In this document: piece by piece, positions 23,675-34,426 of the stretch
Layout: the number at the start of each line of letters is the position of its first letter
Position numbering within the stretch: the stretch's first letter is position 1
Assembly (NCBI GenBank): GCA_030533445.1
Contig: CM060081.1
Location: 37,061,111 to 37,125,110 of the forward strand
DNA: 64,000 nucleotides
Reading direction: 5' to 3'
DNA from: Cyprinodon diabolis
Lineage: Eukaryota > Chordata > Actinopteri > Cyprinodontiformes > Cyprinodontidae
Made by a program: the position numbers and the translations under genes
The notes under the pieces: model-generated
Seen by the model: only the letters and a program-made list of their open reading frames with translations
What the model was told of the DNA's origin: nothing
Databases searched by the model: none

Positions 23675-23981
23675 GAAAATCCATCCATCGCCTGTTCCTC
23701 AGGATCACTCTATCTCCTATAGAGGCTATGATCAAAAGGCGGTATAAATCTGCAACAGGTTGCCATTCCATCACAGGGCAAAACAGCAACACTTAAGTAT
23801 GCATATACACACCCACACCTAAGGGCAACTTAGAGCCCCCGATTTAAATAATAGTCCTGTTTTGGACTGAGGGAAGTATCCATAGCATCCAGAGAGAACC
23901 TAAACCTGAAGAGAACAACAACAAAAAAAACTCTAAATCCCGATAGCGGCCACAGTGCTACAAACTGCACCGCTGTGCAGC
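23675..23981 (-). repeat. tRNA-derived SINE, decayed
   Basis: Reverse-oriented fish SINE. The high end, read on minus, gives GCAC-AGCGGTGCAGTTTGTAGCACTGTGGCC, resembling a tRNA-like head with box A. The body has AACCTAAACC, TTGGACTGAGGGAAG and GGTTGCCATTCCATCACAGG motifs, ending in ATCCATCCAT. Confidence 0.5.
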
Positions 23982-24356
23982 TCAAAATAAAAACAAAATC
24001 ATATTTATGTCGGGTAAAGAAAAGCACTCAATATGTTGCATACTGTCTCAGATCCTGTATGTGAAAAGCCAAGACTTTAATTACACCTGGAACTAACAAC
24101 TACACTAAAGTAGAAGTTTTGGCAGTTTGCTGGAAGTTTGACAGTTTTCCTAATATGTTTACCTGCCAGTTGTTTTCATACTTTAAGTCATCAATTCTCT
24201 ATAGCAGGATCCCTTAACCTGTGGATAATGCTGCAGAAAGTGATAACTACTTTCAAATCCAATTACAAAAGAGACGTTAATTAACAATTTTACAAGAAAA
24301 AGCTAATTTTTAGAGTAATTTCTCATAAAGACTTGGAATTTGTAACATGGGCAAAG

Positions 24357-24404
<48 letters not shown>
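24357..24404. repeat. (GATT)12 microsatellite
   Basis: Twelve perfect GATT units. On the minus strand it forms the 3' terminal repeat of the Rex1-like copy next to it. Confidence 0.95.
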
Positions 24405-24976
24405 ACATAGGGGAGAAATTTACTCGTTAAATCAGCTCAAATAGTCAAAGAAGAAGAATGGGCCAAAGGAAGAAAATGGTGCATGGGATATATACAGTAT
24501 ATACAGTGCGTCCAATTATGACAGCATTTTTCTTTTTCTGTTTTTTTGCTTTGATTTTTTATAATAGGACCCTTATACCGGCTATTGCATAGTGTGTTTA
24601 CATGGGTATTTATATAGATGGATATTTATATTTATATATATAGTTATTGCACTGGGTGTCAGATATAGAGAAACAGGTTATTGCACAGGGTATTAAATAG
24701 CGATTGCACATTATACATTGCACAAGTTATTGCTGTTGTAGTGTCGCATTGTAGAGTATGGTTGCAGCAGGGATAAATGACCTGCGGTAGCACTCTTTTT
24801 TTACAAACAGGGTGTAAAAGTCTTTCAATAAAGGAGCTGCTCAGCTCCTCAACAGTCTGGTGCCAAGGGTGGAAGGTGTTGTCCATGATGAATGTAAGCT
24901 TGGACAGCACCCTCCTGTCACGGAGAGGAGGGTGCCAAACAAACTCGCACGGAGTTGGTGTTGCTTCTGTTTCCAC
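24405..24976 (-). mobile_element. Rex1-like LINE 3' end
   Basis: The minus-strand frame 24659-24976 includes LSKLTFIMDNTFHPWHQTVE followed by ELSSSFIERLLHPVCKKRVL, corresponding to the C-terminus of Rex1/Babar-type ORF2 (HPLH..V..SSF..RLLHP.C). The 3' UTR continues down to the GATT repeat. It is the better-preserved relative of 4747-5697. Confidence 0.65.
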
Positions 24977-24999
24977 TGTCCTATGTTTATCTAAATGGG

Positions 25000-25520
25000 T
25001 TCAATAATGGGGAATTTGTGAAGAGAACAGGTCTACAACTTCAGCAACGTGTGGCAGTAATAAGAAACCAAAAGTATCAGCAGCTGGTTCTCCTCCTATC
25101 TAAGCATAAATTATTTCACCAAGAAAATGTGATAGCCGAAAACACAAAGCAGTAAAATAAAAAATAAATCCTGGATAAACCATTAGATATTTGTGTAAAT
25201 TATATCTGATGGGCCTGAAATCAGGCACTCGGTCCGGTTATAACGAGTTGTTATCACCTGCTCAGCTGGCAGCTGGGAAGGCGAGTCGGCTTTAAGTGCA
25301 GCAACAACAGACATCTCAGAAATACCTGCAGCCTCTAGCGCTTAAGAGATATCTTGATAACATTTGCAGATATCTGGTGTTACACAGCGGAGCAGTGGAG
25401 CAGCCCGAGAAACTACTGGCAGCAACGTTTGCTGCTAGTAGTGTCTTTAAACAGGTGGTTAATTTTGTGCTATTAGGGGGATAACCTAAGGAGTTTTTTG
25501 AATGTTTATATTTAGAAATA
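25000..25520. other. Unassigned, locally GC-richer block
   Basis: 25200-25490 is GC-richer (TCAGCTGGCAGCTGGGAAGG) with a 62-codon plus-strand ORF starting MQQQQTSQKY. It may belong to a retroelement UTR, but no family is recognised. Confidence 0.25.
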
Positions 25521-25524
25521 GGAC

Positions 25525-27115
25525 AGCATAAATTGCATTCTGAGGAGCCTGATAGCTAAAAGATCTGCCTCCCATTCTACTTTTCGAAATTCTTGGAGCC
25601 ATTGCACTAAACCTGCAGATTGAGAGCAAAGTGCTCTGCTAGGGACATGAGGAACAATCATATCTCAGATATCAGATGGAGCTTGGCCATTTAAGGCTTT
25701 ATTAGAGAGGAGGATTTTTTATTCTATTCTGAATTTAGCAGGACGCAAATAAAGTAAAGCTAGAATAGGGGAGATATATGCCTCTTTTTAATTCTAATCA
25801 GAACTCGGGCTGCAGCATTTTAGATCAGCTGAAGGCTGTTAACTACAGTTTGTAGACTTCCTGATAGTAGAGAATTACAATAGTCCAGCCTTGAAGTAAT
25901 AAATGCATGGACTAGTTTCTCAGCATCACCCCTGGACAGGATATTTCTATTTTTTGCAATATTCCTCAGATGAAAGAAGGAAATTCTAGAAACATTTGTG
26001 ATATGGTATTTAAATGACAGGCATCATCAAAACAAGATTTTTTACTTTATTATCTGAAATCAGTTAAATCCCATCCAAATTAAGTAAGTGGATAAACAGG
26101 TTAATTTTCAAAGACTCTGGTCCAAAGACTATAACTTCTGATTTGTCTGCATTCAGAAGGAGAAAGTTAGGAGTCATCCAGGTTTTTTCAAGACATGCCT
26201 GTAATCTATGTAATGGGTTAGCTTCATCTGGATTTATAGACAGATATAGCTGGGTATCATCAGCATAACAGTGAAAATTAATCCCATGCTGTCTAATAAT
26301 TCTACCGATTGGGAGCATGTATAAAGTAAAGAGAATTGGTCCTGGCACTGATCCCTGTGGTACTCCACAGGTAACCTTTGAGCATGAGGAAGATTTATTA
26401 TTTATGTGAACAAACTGAAATCGAACAAATAAATAATATTTAAAACAGCCCAATGCTTATCCCAATAATTGATCAACTTTATCAAATGCAGCACTGAGAT
26501 CTAACAGGACAAGCACAGCTACAAGTCCATTATCTGGACCATGAGAATATCATTAGTGACTTTCATCAGAGCTGTTTCAGTTCTATGATGAGCTCTAAAG
26601 CCAGACTGAAACCCTTCAAAAGGTTCATTATGGTGTAAGTGATCACACACTTGTTTAGCAACTTTCTTTTCAAGAATTTTAGGTAAAGAAATAAAGACTG
26701 GATATAGGTCTATAATTGAGCAAGTCATCTGGGTCCAAGACAGTATCTTAGATAAAGGTTTAATTAAAGCTATCTTAAAAGCCTGAGGTACATATCCCTG
26801 TAAAACAGATAGATTAATCACATCTAAAATGGAGGATGAAATCAGAGGGAATAATTCCTTAAATAAATAGGTTGGAACTGGATTCAACATACAAGTTGAA
26901 GATGAAGATAATAGTTTTGCTAACTCCACAAGGTAAACTGGATCAAAGCAGTCTAAACCCAGTTCCGATTTTATCGTTGCCTCAGATACTGCCTCATCTT
27001 CCAGAGATAAACCAATCACATTTAAAGGGGTGCCAATTATCTTATTTTTAATAGAATAAATTGTATTTATAAAGAATCCCATAAAACCATTACTGCTAAT
27101 TGCAGGTGGGATGGA
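25525..27115 (-). mobile_element. L2-type LINE ORF2, decayed
   Basis: Reverse-transcriptase coding sequence in several broken frames. 27082-26519 carries LNPVPTYLFKELFPLISSSI, then VPQAFKIALIKPL and a stretch ending FQSGFRAHHRTETALMKVTN (RT blocks 1-2). 26453-26064 carries VTCGVPQGSVPGPILFTLYM and FHCYADDTQLYLSI, with the catalytic YADD intact. Below 26064 further fragments (YLRPAKFRIE, KALNGQAPSDI) lead to the C-terminal end near 25525. Stops and frameshifts separate all blocks, and block A of the RT between 26519 and 26453 is damaged. The 5' end (endonuclease) and the 3' UTR are missing. Confidence 0.8.
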
Positions 27116-27580
27116 TGGTTCAACAAAGACATCTTTTATTATTCCTATTCCTTTCTATTAATGAGTAGAAATATGCTGCCCCTGTTTTACGAAGGGTCAT
27201 TATATACAGCAGTAAACTGTTTTTCCCGATTAGGTAGGATTCCTGTAGGCATGCTGAGCGCCATTTTTTTCCAGTTATGTTTTTTAGTTTTGTATATCTG
27301 CTTCTGTCTCCTTGAACCCCAGTCGGCCTCTGCAGATGGCCGCTCACACTGAGCCTGGTTCTGTTGGAGGTTTGGTCCTGTTAAAAGGGAGTTTTTCTTC
27401 TCCACTGACACTGCATGCCTCCTTGGTGTGAGGGATTGCTGAGGAGTCATCTACAAATGCAAGCGAAAATAGTTGCAGCAAGCTCATCCAGGAGGAGCTT
27501 TTCTTGCATCTCAATGAATAGATGCAATCAACTGATTCTCCTAATCAATCTGACTGTATTGCCTCTGTAAAGTGCTTTGG

Positions 27581-28314
27581 TAAAGCTTATAGTTAGGGTG
27601 GCTCAGGTTATCCTGAACTATCTCTATAGTTATGCTGCTATAGGCTTAGACTTCTGGAGGACATAGGGACCCCCGTTTCATCATTCTGCTTCATTCTCTC
27701 TCTATCTCCTATTCTGCAGAATCTGTTAGTTCAATCTCTAACGTTCTGCTCTCTCTGCTTTTCCTCAGAGTAGCTTTGCCTCGTCTGTTCCTGTTTGGCT
27801 GTGATGGCATCCTGGAAAGAAACATCAGCTGTGCTGCTTCCATCAACACCCTTGTTTATAGATGCTGGAGATGGGCCTGTTTGCCAGTGTGGTTCTGTTT
27901 CTCTGACCGTGACTGAGTGGATGTGCGCTCTTCGTCCTCTGGCATGGGAGCTGGCTCGGAGCTCGTCTGCCTGGCTGTGTGTTTCCTGGACGGAGCCGCC
28001 TTTTACAGCTGCTTTTTGTGTCTCTGCTTCTGTCTCCTTGAACCCCAGTCGGCCTCGGCAGATGGCCGCTCACACTGAGCCTGGTTCTGCTGGAGGTTTC
28101 TTCCTGTTAAAAGGGAGTTTTTCCTCTCCACTGTCGCTACAAGCATGCTTAGTGTGAGGGATTGTATTTGAGTCAATGAGTCGATACAATCAACTGGTTT
28201 CCTTAGATAGAAATCTTTGTATCAATTTGACTGTATGATCTGGTTGAACTGTAAAGTGCCTTGAGATGACATGTGTTGTGAATTTGGCGCTATATAAATA
28301 AACTGAATTGAATT
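27581..28314 (+). mobile_element. L2-like 3' UTR (inner copy), nested
   Basis: About 734 bp. It begins CTTATAGTTAGGGTGGCTCA, continues with TGCTGCTATAGGCTTAGACT, and carries the same later landmarks as 5104-5615, ending ATAAACTGAATTGAATT. The 120-residue ORF it contains is not a gene. It is the most complete UTR of this family in the window. Confidence 0.65.
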
Positions 28315-28342
28315 GATATGAAATGTTTGTAGGTTAAATTGG

Positions 28343-28343
<1 letters not shown>

Positions 28344-28405
<62 letters not shown>
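28344..28405. repeat. (TA)31 microsatellite
   Basis: About 62 bp of pure TA dinucleotide, lying within the L2 tail. Confidence 0.95.
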
Positions 28406-28411
<6 letters not shown>

Positions 28412-28874
28412 ATTGAACTGAACTTAATTAGTCAGATGGAACAATTTTTTATCTAATTAATTATTAATAGACAAGTATTCATAATTAAATTATTTGTTTA
28501 CATCCCTAATTCTTACCTCAAGTCATGCAGTTTTATTTGACGTCACAGAAATTGGAGTATATCAATTTTCATTACAGTTTTTTAATTCTCTTCAGATTAA
28601 ACTCTCTCACTGCATTTATCTGGCCTCTTAACAAACCTGGGGTAATTTAAAAAAGTCCTGCTGTGTAGGACTTTTCAAAAGTCCTGGTGTTTTTCAAATG
28701 ACTGGGATAAAACTGAATCGCAGCTTATTGCGCATGTTTCAATAGTACCCCAGGTAATGGCTGGAAGTCAATTGTGAATAGTCGTATAATTGTGCTTTCA
28801 AGAATCTCTTAAATCAATAGCTTCCTGTGAAAGACAATAAAAGATACACACACCTTAAATATCATATTCATATA

Positions 28875-30095
28875 CACTCACCGGCCACTTTATTAGGTAC
28901 CCCATGCTAGTAACGGGTTGGACCCCCTTTTGCCTTCAGAACTGCCTCAATTCTTCGTGGCATAGAATCAACAAGGTGCTGGAAGCATTCCTCAGGGAGT
29001 TTGGTCCATATTGACATGATGGCATCACACAGTTGCCGCAGATTTGTCGGCTGTTCATCCATGATGCGAATCTCCCGTTCCACCACATCCCAAAGATGCT
29101 CTATTGGATTGAGATCTGGTGACTGTGGAGGCCATTTGAGTACAGTGAACTCATTGTCATGTTCAAGAAACCAGTCTGAGATGATTCCAGCTTAATGACA
29201 TGGCGCATTATCCTGCTGAAAGTAGCCATCAGAAGTTGGGTACATTGTGGTCATAAAGGGATGGACATGGTCAGCAACAATACTCAGGTAGGCTGTGGCG
29301 TTGCAACGATGCTCAATTGGTACCAAGGGGCCCAAAGAGTGCCAAGAAAATATTCCCCAAACCATGACACCACCATCACCAGCCTGAACCGTTGATACAA
29401 GGCAGGATGGATCCATGCTTTCATGTTGTAGATGCCAAATTCTGACCCTACCATCTGAATGTCGCAGCAGAAATCGAGACTCATCAGACCAGGCAACGTT
29501 TTTCCAATCTTCTATTGTCCAATTTCAATGAGCTTGTGCAAATTGTAGCCTCAGTTTCCTGTTCTTAGCTGAAAGGAGCGGCACCCGGTGTGGTCTTCTG
29601 CTGCTGTAGCCCATCTGCCTCAAAGTTCGATGTACTGTGCGTTCAGAGATGCTCTTCTGCCCACCTTGGTTGTAACGGGTGGTTATTTGAGTCACTGTTG
29701 CCCTTCTATCAGCTCGAACCAGTCTGGCCATTCTCCTCTGACCTCTGGCATCAACAAGGCATTTCCGCCCACAGAACTGCTGCTCACTGGATGTTTTTTC
29801 TTTTTCGGACCATTCTCTGTAAACCCTAGAGATGGTTGTGCGTGAAAATCCCAGTAGATCAGCAGGATCTGAAATACTCAGACCAGCCCTTCTGGCACCA
29901 ACAATCATGCCACGTGCAAAGTCACTCAAATCACTTTTCTTCCCCATAATGATGCTCGGTTTGAACTGCAGGAGATTGTCTTGACCATGTCTACATGCCT
30001 AAATGCACTGAGTTGCCGCCATGTGATTGGCTGCTTAGAAATTAAGTGTTAACGAGCAGTTGGACAGGTGTACCTAATAAAGTGGCCGGTGAGTG
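28875..30095 (-). mobile_element. DD36E Tc1/mariner transposon, copy 1 (inactivated)
   Basis: 1,221 bp between TA duplications (28873-28874 and 30096-30097). The 29-bp inverted repeats begin CACTCACCGGCCACTTTATT; the left one has a single mismatch. It is the same length as copy 2 at 43637-44857, with no net indel. The transposase frame starts at 29947 and is broken twice: codon 141 is TGA where copy 2 has CGA (Arg), and codon 252 is TAA where copy 2 has AAA (Lys). Both lie upstream of the third catalytic residue, so no active protein is expected. The terminal repeats could still be bound by protein from copy 2. Confidence 0.92.
28911..29947 (-). pseudogene. DD36E transposase pseudogene
   Basis: Relative to the intact 346-residue sister, this copy keeps the ATG, the paired-type DNA-binding half and the first 140 residues, then hits TGA. 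The rest is present in frame up to a second stop at codon 252, directly after QQDNAPCH. Other changes include Gly-Asn to Ser-Asp near residue 5, Glu to Ala at 11, and Cys to Trp at 202. The first stop is a CpG-type C-to-T change. Confidence 0.9.
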
Positions 30096-30099
30096 TACA

Positions 30100-32665
30100 T
30101 TCTCTTATATATTCGGCTCTTATCAACATCCATTGTTTGCAGCCAATGTTCAACTGTAATATTCCGATTATAACAGCAACAGTGGGAATCTTCAATTTCA
30201 GATTCATGAAAGAAGTTAGTCCTGGTTTGGCCTGATAATCATTGGGGATTAGAGGGAAAACTGTGATTTAAGTTTGTGCCACATGAGCTAAGATAATAGC
30301 CTAAATCCCTCACAAGCAGTGCTGCATCATAACCAGAGCAAATTAGATGCTGATAGGGTAACATGGGAGTTACTGAACCTTTGATACAACTCCTCTTGGT
30401 CAGTAGGCACAGCGAGTGTAGAGGAACTGTGTTGAAGTAAAGCTGAAAAGGCTGAGAAGAAGAATAGGAAGGGGGAGGGGGACTTAATGAAAAAAAAAAA
30501 AAGTAAGGAGGCTCCCAGGACAGGATAACACTACAGCATAAGGATGCTAGAGGAGAGAAATTAATCAATGCAATTTCCTCTCATCCATCAACAGAACATT
30601 CCTCCCTCTCCTTCTGCATCCCTTCACTTCGTGCACAAATCTTACCACCAGGGTGAGGAAGAGCCTAATCAGCCACTGGCACTGGATATATGCTATTATA
30701 CTGCCCAGCTGTGACTAATAGGCCACATTCTCTGTCATTATCTCCAAAACAACACACTCTAACCTCAGACTCATTCTTGCCTGAGCTGGAAATTTTGGGA
30801 GTCAAGTTGGGGGTAAATGTAGAATTAGCATTTGCTAATAGCTTTGGCCCTTATCCAGACTATTTGCAACCATTAAATAAAAAAGAGAGAATTGCAATAT
30901 GTTATACTTCGCTTATATTTAGCACAATTTTGTCCAGAAAGCTTAAGCTGCATTAATGGGAAACTTTTTCCATTAGGGGCCCTCCTAACAAATGAAAATG
31001 ACTTTCTGAGGAAAACATAAGGAGTAGAGGTTAATAGCTCAATTAATTTTAAGTTAGTTTGAATGTCTTAATTTTCCATAAACAAAGGATGAAAAGATCC
31101 CCAAAACTTTATTCTTTTAAATGTACTTGGACATGTCTTGCTTACCAGTAAAACATCTTCAAACGGAAATCTGTTTAAAGAATTTAACAAACAAAACCAG
31201 CATTCATTTAATAGATAAACCACTAACAATAATATATTTCAGACATTTACTTTTGATTTAGGGGATTATAGATAACAGCTGATGCGAAATCCAAATTAAG
31301 AGTTAAAAAAAGTTTAATACAGGGATGTTATGCAATGCTTGTGAAGTTCACAATGCAGGATTTAACTGGAAGCAACCAGACTTTTTCAGTTTTCTTGAAA
31401 ACATTTTGACATCTATTCAGGAGTCTTTGTCACTTCTAGAGGCATTTCAGAAAAAAAAAACTGAACTAAAGTCTGGCTGCCTCCGATGCTTTGTGCTTGC
31501 CATTATCTGGGTGACTAATAATGTATTTATTTATTAAAAAAAGAATGCTGACTTGACAATTGTTAACCAGACAACCATAGGCACCCTCTAAAATGAGGGT
31601 AATTTATAAAAAAAATCTAGAATTTGGTGATTCACAGAGTTCTGTAATTAAGTATAAAATCCGAAGGTTCAGTGTGTCTTGAAAAATGTTTCCAAAAGAA
31701 AGGGCGGCCAAGAAATAGAGTAACCACACACCAACCCGCACAGACATATCCAGGACATGGCCTACAACTGTCACATTCATTGTGTTAAGTTCCTCCTGTA
31801 CCACAGACAACATGAGAAGAGGCCTGTGTGAATAGAAAAGGAACCAGACTGCTGTCTCTGTAGTCCCAAAACCTCTTTTTAAAGCATGCAAATTTTAACT
31901 TTCATTTGTAAATTAGTTCCCAGTGTGAGAAGAATAAAGAGGAACAGTATCCAGGCTGCTGGTGGTTCAGTGCAAGGTTTCCTTGCTGTCCCGCTTTATT
32001 GAGCTGCTGATCCCATTTAACGGAGTAATCAGACATCTACTCACACTTCTAAAAATACTAGTACTTGTTTTTAATCACCATTATATGACCAATTGGTTAC
32101 TGTAAAGAGGAAGATATGGGACACTGGACCCAATTATGCCGATTAGCAGAAGCGGCCTATGAAAAGAAGCAGGGGATCCTCAACAACCAAGCAGTGACCA
32201 CCTCCATTCAGCACTAGTTTGAAACAGTAATTTAAGCGAAATGAGCCCAAACAAAGAAATGAGTGCATATACTACGGAGTAATCGGAGTTAATCTCAAGT
32301 ACGTCTCTGCGATAAAAATTATTTAACTGGTTAATTATAATCCTTGATCTTTCTGACAAAAACGATTGGAGCTTTTATCAGCTTTAAGCAAATAAAAGAT
32401 AAAGCTTGTTTATAGAATGCTGTATACAAAAACTAGGTAATAAATATTCAGATATTTAAAAAAAAAATATCTAACATTTGTTAAAAATTGACTTTCTGAT
32501 GTCCTTCTCATCTAGCTGGAATTATTAGATTTGTTCTGAATATTAGAAAAATGAGGGCATAATACAAACGCCAAGAAAAGCTGTGTATCTGAAAACAATA
32601 TATGAACCTCTCCGACAACCTGACGCCTACAGTATAGCTCTTTACACTAAGCTAAAAAATTTAGT
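30100..32665. other. Intronic sequence, one candidate conserved block
   Basis: 30655-31010 is low-repeat and reads like a conserved noncoding segment (GCATTTGCTAATAGCTTTGG and nearby octamer-like ATTTGC motifs), by composition only. ORFs here (30239-30568, 30690-30956, 31604-31891) have no domain. Nothing else recognised. Confidence 0.25.
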
Positions 32666-32669
32666 TTTA

Positions 32670-32851
32670 GGCATACAGGTGGTGCAGTGGTTAGCGAGCA
32701 TGACACATGTACGGAAGCCTTAGTACTCGACGCAGGTGACATGGGTTCGAATCAGACCTGTGGTCCTTTCCCACGTGTCTTTCCCCCTTTCCTGTTAACT
32801 TAATTTCAAATAAATTAACCACTAGTGCTGTAAAAACAAACAAAAAAAAAA
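32670..32851 (+). repeat. tRNA-derived SINE
   Basis: Box A-like GCAGTGGTTAGCGAGC at about 32684 and a perfect box B-like GGGTTCGAATC at 32743, followed by TGTGGTCCTTTCCCACGTGT and an A-rich end. This is the arrangement of a fish tRNA-derived SINE with polymerase III internal promoter elements. No tRNA gene is implied. Confidence 0.7.
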
Positions 32852-32866
32852 TTATATATATATATT

Positions 32867-32911
<45 letters not shown>
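32852..32911. repeat. (TA)n microsatellite
   Basis: TA-dinucleotide run with a TTCT interruption, directly after the A-rich tail of the SINE. Confidence 0.9.
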
Positions 32912-32913
<2 letters not shown>

Positions 32914-33689
32914 GGTTATTCATAACTTGGATATAAAAGGAAGGCGGGACTATAAGGTACAATAGCTGGATTTTTTCAGTCTCTAATGAGATTATTAAAC
33001 CTTAGAGAAACTATTTGTTTAATATTTGGCATCATTAGACTCCGGCTTGCTTAGCAGGAGAATAAGTGATGAAATAGGTTTTCACATTTCTACATCTATT
33101 TCTGCATCACTGGAAGCATAACATTTTCTTTTTTTTACAAATCTAATTAAAAAGCTTTGATAGGTAGAGAAAGTGAGCCTTTAAGCTCCTGAAAACTTTG
33201 ATTAGTAGTTATGTTTAGTCATTAATACAGCAATTGATAAAAGCTTAAAATAGCTTATTTTCTGTCATGACTCTTAAGGCAAAACAAAGAAATACACAAG
33301 AAACCTTCCTCTTAATGAGGACATTGATCACCCGCTAGTGTTGCATTTTCCTTTTGTAAGAATAAAACCCTAAGGTACAACCCTGGCAGCTGAGTATAAA
33401 TACATGTATTGTTACAGTCCTTATGTGTGATGTAAAGCAATCAATAGATGATCAGATTCCACAATATTAACCCAATTATATCCATAATCTATTATTGGTT
33501 CAGAAAATTATGTTTGATTATATGTAAGTTTCTGATGATGTTGTTAGGTAGTATTTAAAATAATTTATAATTCAATAATTCACCCTAAATGCTGTGAGTT
33601 CAGTATTGTAACTGTGGAGTAAAGTCCTTGATCCTGATCAGGACCTGATCAGTCTGGTTATAGGGGTGACAAAACACTGTAATTTAGAG

Positions 33690-33942
33690 GAGTGGCGGCC
33701 TAGTGGTTATGGCATTGTGCTTGGATCCCAAAAGTTCAGAATTCAACCTCACTCCCACGGACTGCCCCTCTGGGCCCCTGAGCAAGACCCTTAACCCCCA
33801 CACTGCTCCCTGGGTGCCTCACAATGCCAGCCCACCGCTTCCCAAAGCAATGGGTTTAATGCAGAGAGTGAATTTTGCTGCTTAGTACTTGTGACAATGT
33901 AATGACAATAAAAAAGCTGAATTCTATTCTAATTGTATTCAA
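33690..33942 (+). repeat. tRNA-derived SINE, second family
   Basis: AGTGGCGGCCTAGTGGTTAT (box A region), a degenerate box B (AGTTCAGAATTCAA), then CCCCTGAGCAAGACCCTTAA and TGCTCCCTGGGTGCCTCA, ending GTAATGACAATAAAAAAGC with a TTCTA-like tail. It differs from the SINE at 32670. Confidence 0.7.
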
Positions 33943-34342
33943 TCCTAATTATGTTCTATAGGGCCAGAATTCTGCCTACAACAGACAAACTTTTCTATTT
34001 TTCATATTTATGATACAATAATATTGTTGCATCACAGGAAACTAGATTGTTTCTATAAGAATATCATAATAGGAAACAGAAAGGCTAAATCTAAAACAGT
34101 CTGCACAACAGAAATGTTCCTCTTTCAGCTGGGAAAATCTTATTATGTGTGTATCCCCACAGTTTTATTATCTCCTTATGTATGCAAAAAAACCTTTGAC
34201 AAAAGAGGATGATTAAATATTTATGCTAAATCTTAGAGGATATGTTTAACGTGTGCTCTGGGCATTTGTTAAAGCTCTTTGTAACAATGAAGAAGTACAT
34301 TATTACAATTACAAAGAGAAATTTATGACATTGAAGCCTTAC

Positions 34343-34426
34343 CTTCACATTTTTCCAAGATCTGCACTGTCTCTCCCACCTCCAGAGCCAAACCTTGAGT
34401 CACTGAGCCTCGGAAGTTGCAGATGA
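34343..34426 (-). CDS. dock3: dock3 exon 2 (SH3 domain, 84 nt)
   Basis: Minus-strand exon between a strong acceptor (TATATCCCTCTCCTTACAG) and donor GTAAGG. The exon begins with two bases, TC, which complete a Val codon with a G from exon 1. It then reads ICNFRGSVTQGLALEVGETV followed by QILEKCE, and ends with G, the first base of a Gly codon completed by exon 3. This is the first half of the Dock3/4 SH3 domain (about residues 13-41). F-R-G-S-V and E-T-V-Q-I-L-E-K-C-E-G match Dock3 as I remember it. The SH3 domain sits at the N-terminus, binds ELMO and restrains the C-terminal DHR2 exchange domain. The 67-residue ORF covering it runs into intron on both sides. Confidence 0.88.

Larger units (their letters stand above)
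27293..28430 (+). repeat. L2-like 3' UTR (outer copy), split by another
   Basis: 27293-27580 matches the L2-like UTR from the CTTGAACCCCAGTCGG block to CTGTAAAGTGCTTTG. It then breaks and resumes at 28315 with GATATGAAATGTTTGTAGG, aligning with the consensus GAGATGACATGTGTTGTG, and ends after the TA repeat with AAACTGAATTGAACTGAAC. The TA microsatellite has grown within its CTATATAAATAAA tail. Confidence 0.55.
17402..34342 (-). other. dock3: dock3 intron 2
   Basis: 16,941 bp between the two exons, bounded by GTAAGG and ...CTCTAG read on the minus strand. It carries an old Tc1 element split by a LINE fragment, a decayed L2 ORF2, a nested L2 pair, one DD36E transposon copy and at least three SINEs. 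Stretches without annotation inside it (17404-19950, 22990-23670, 28435-28870, 32915-33685) showed nothing I could support. Confidence 0.75.

Noticed and set aside
27795..28157. 120-codon plus-strand ORF
   Set aside because: Lies entirely in an L2 3' UTR and reappears, altered, in the copy at 5104-5445; it is noncoding repeat sequence.
32670..32851. Functional tRNA gene
   Set aside because: Box A and B are present but the cloverleaf is not, and the unit continues into a SINE body with A-rich tail.
17361..34426. dock4 as the host gene
   Set aside because: Dock4 as remembered has ASFRGTVPYGLSLEIGDTV and FALKNPNVK; the sequence here is closer to Dock3, though a paralogue cannot be fully excluded.
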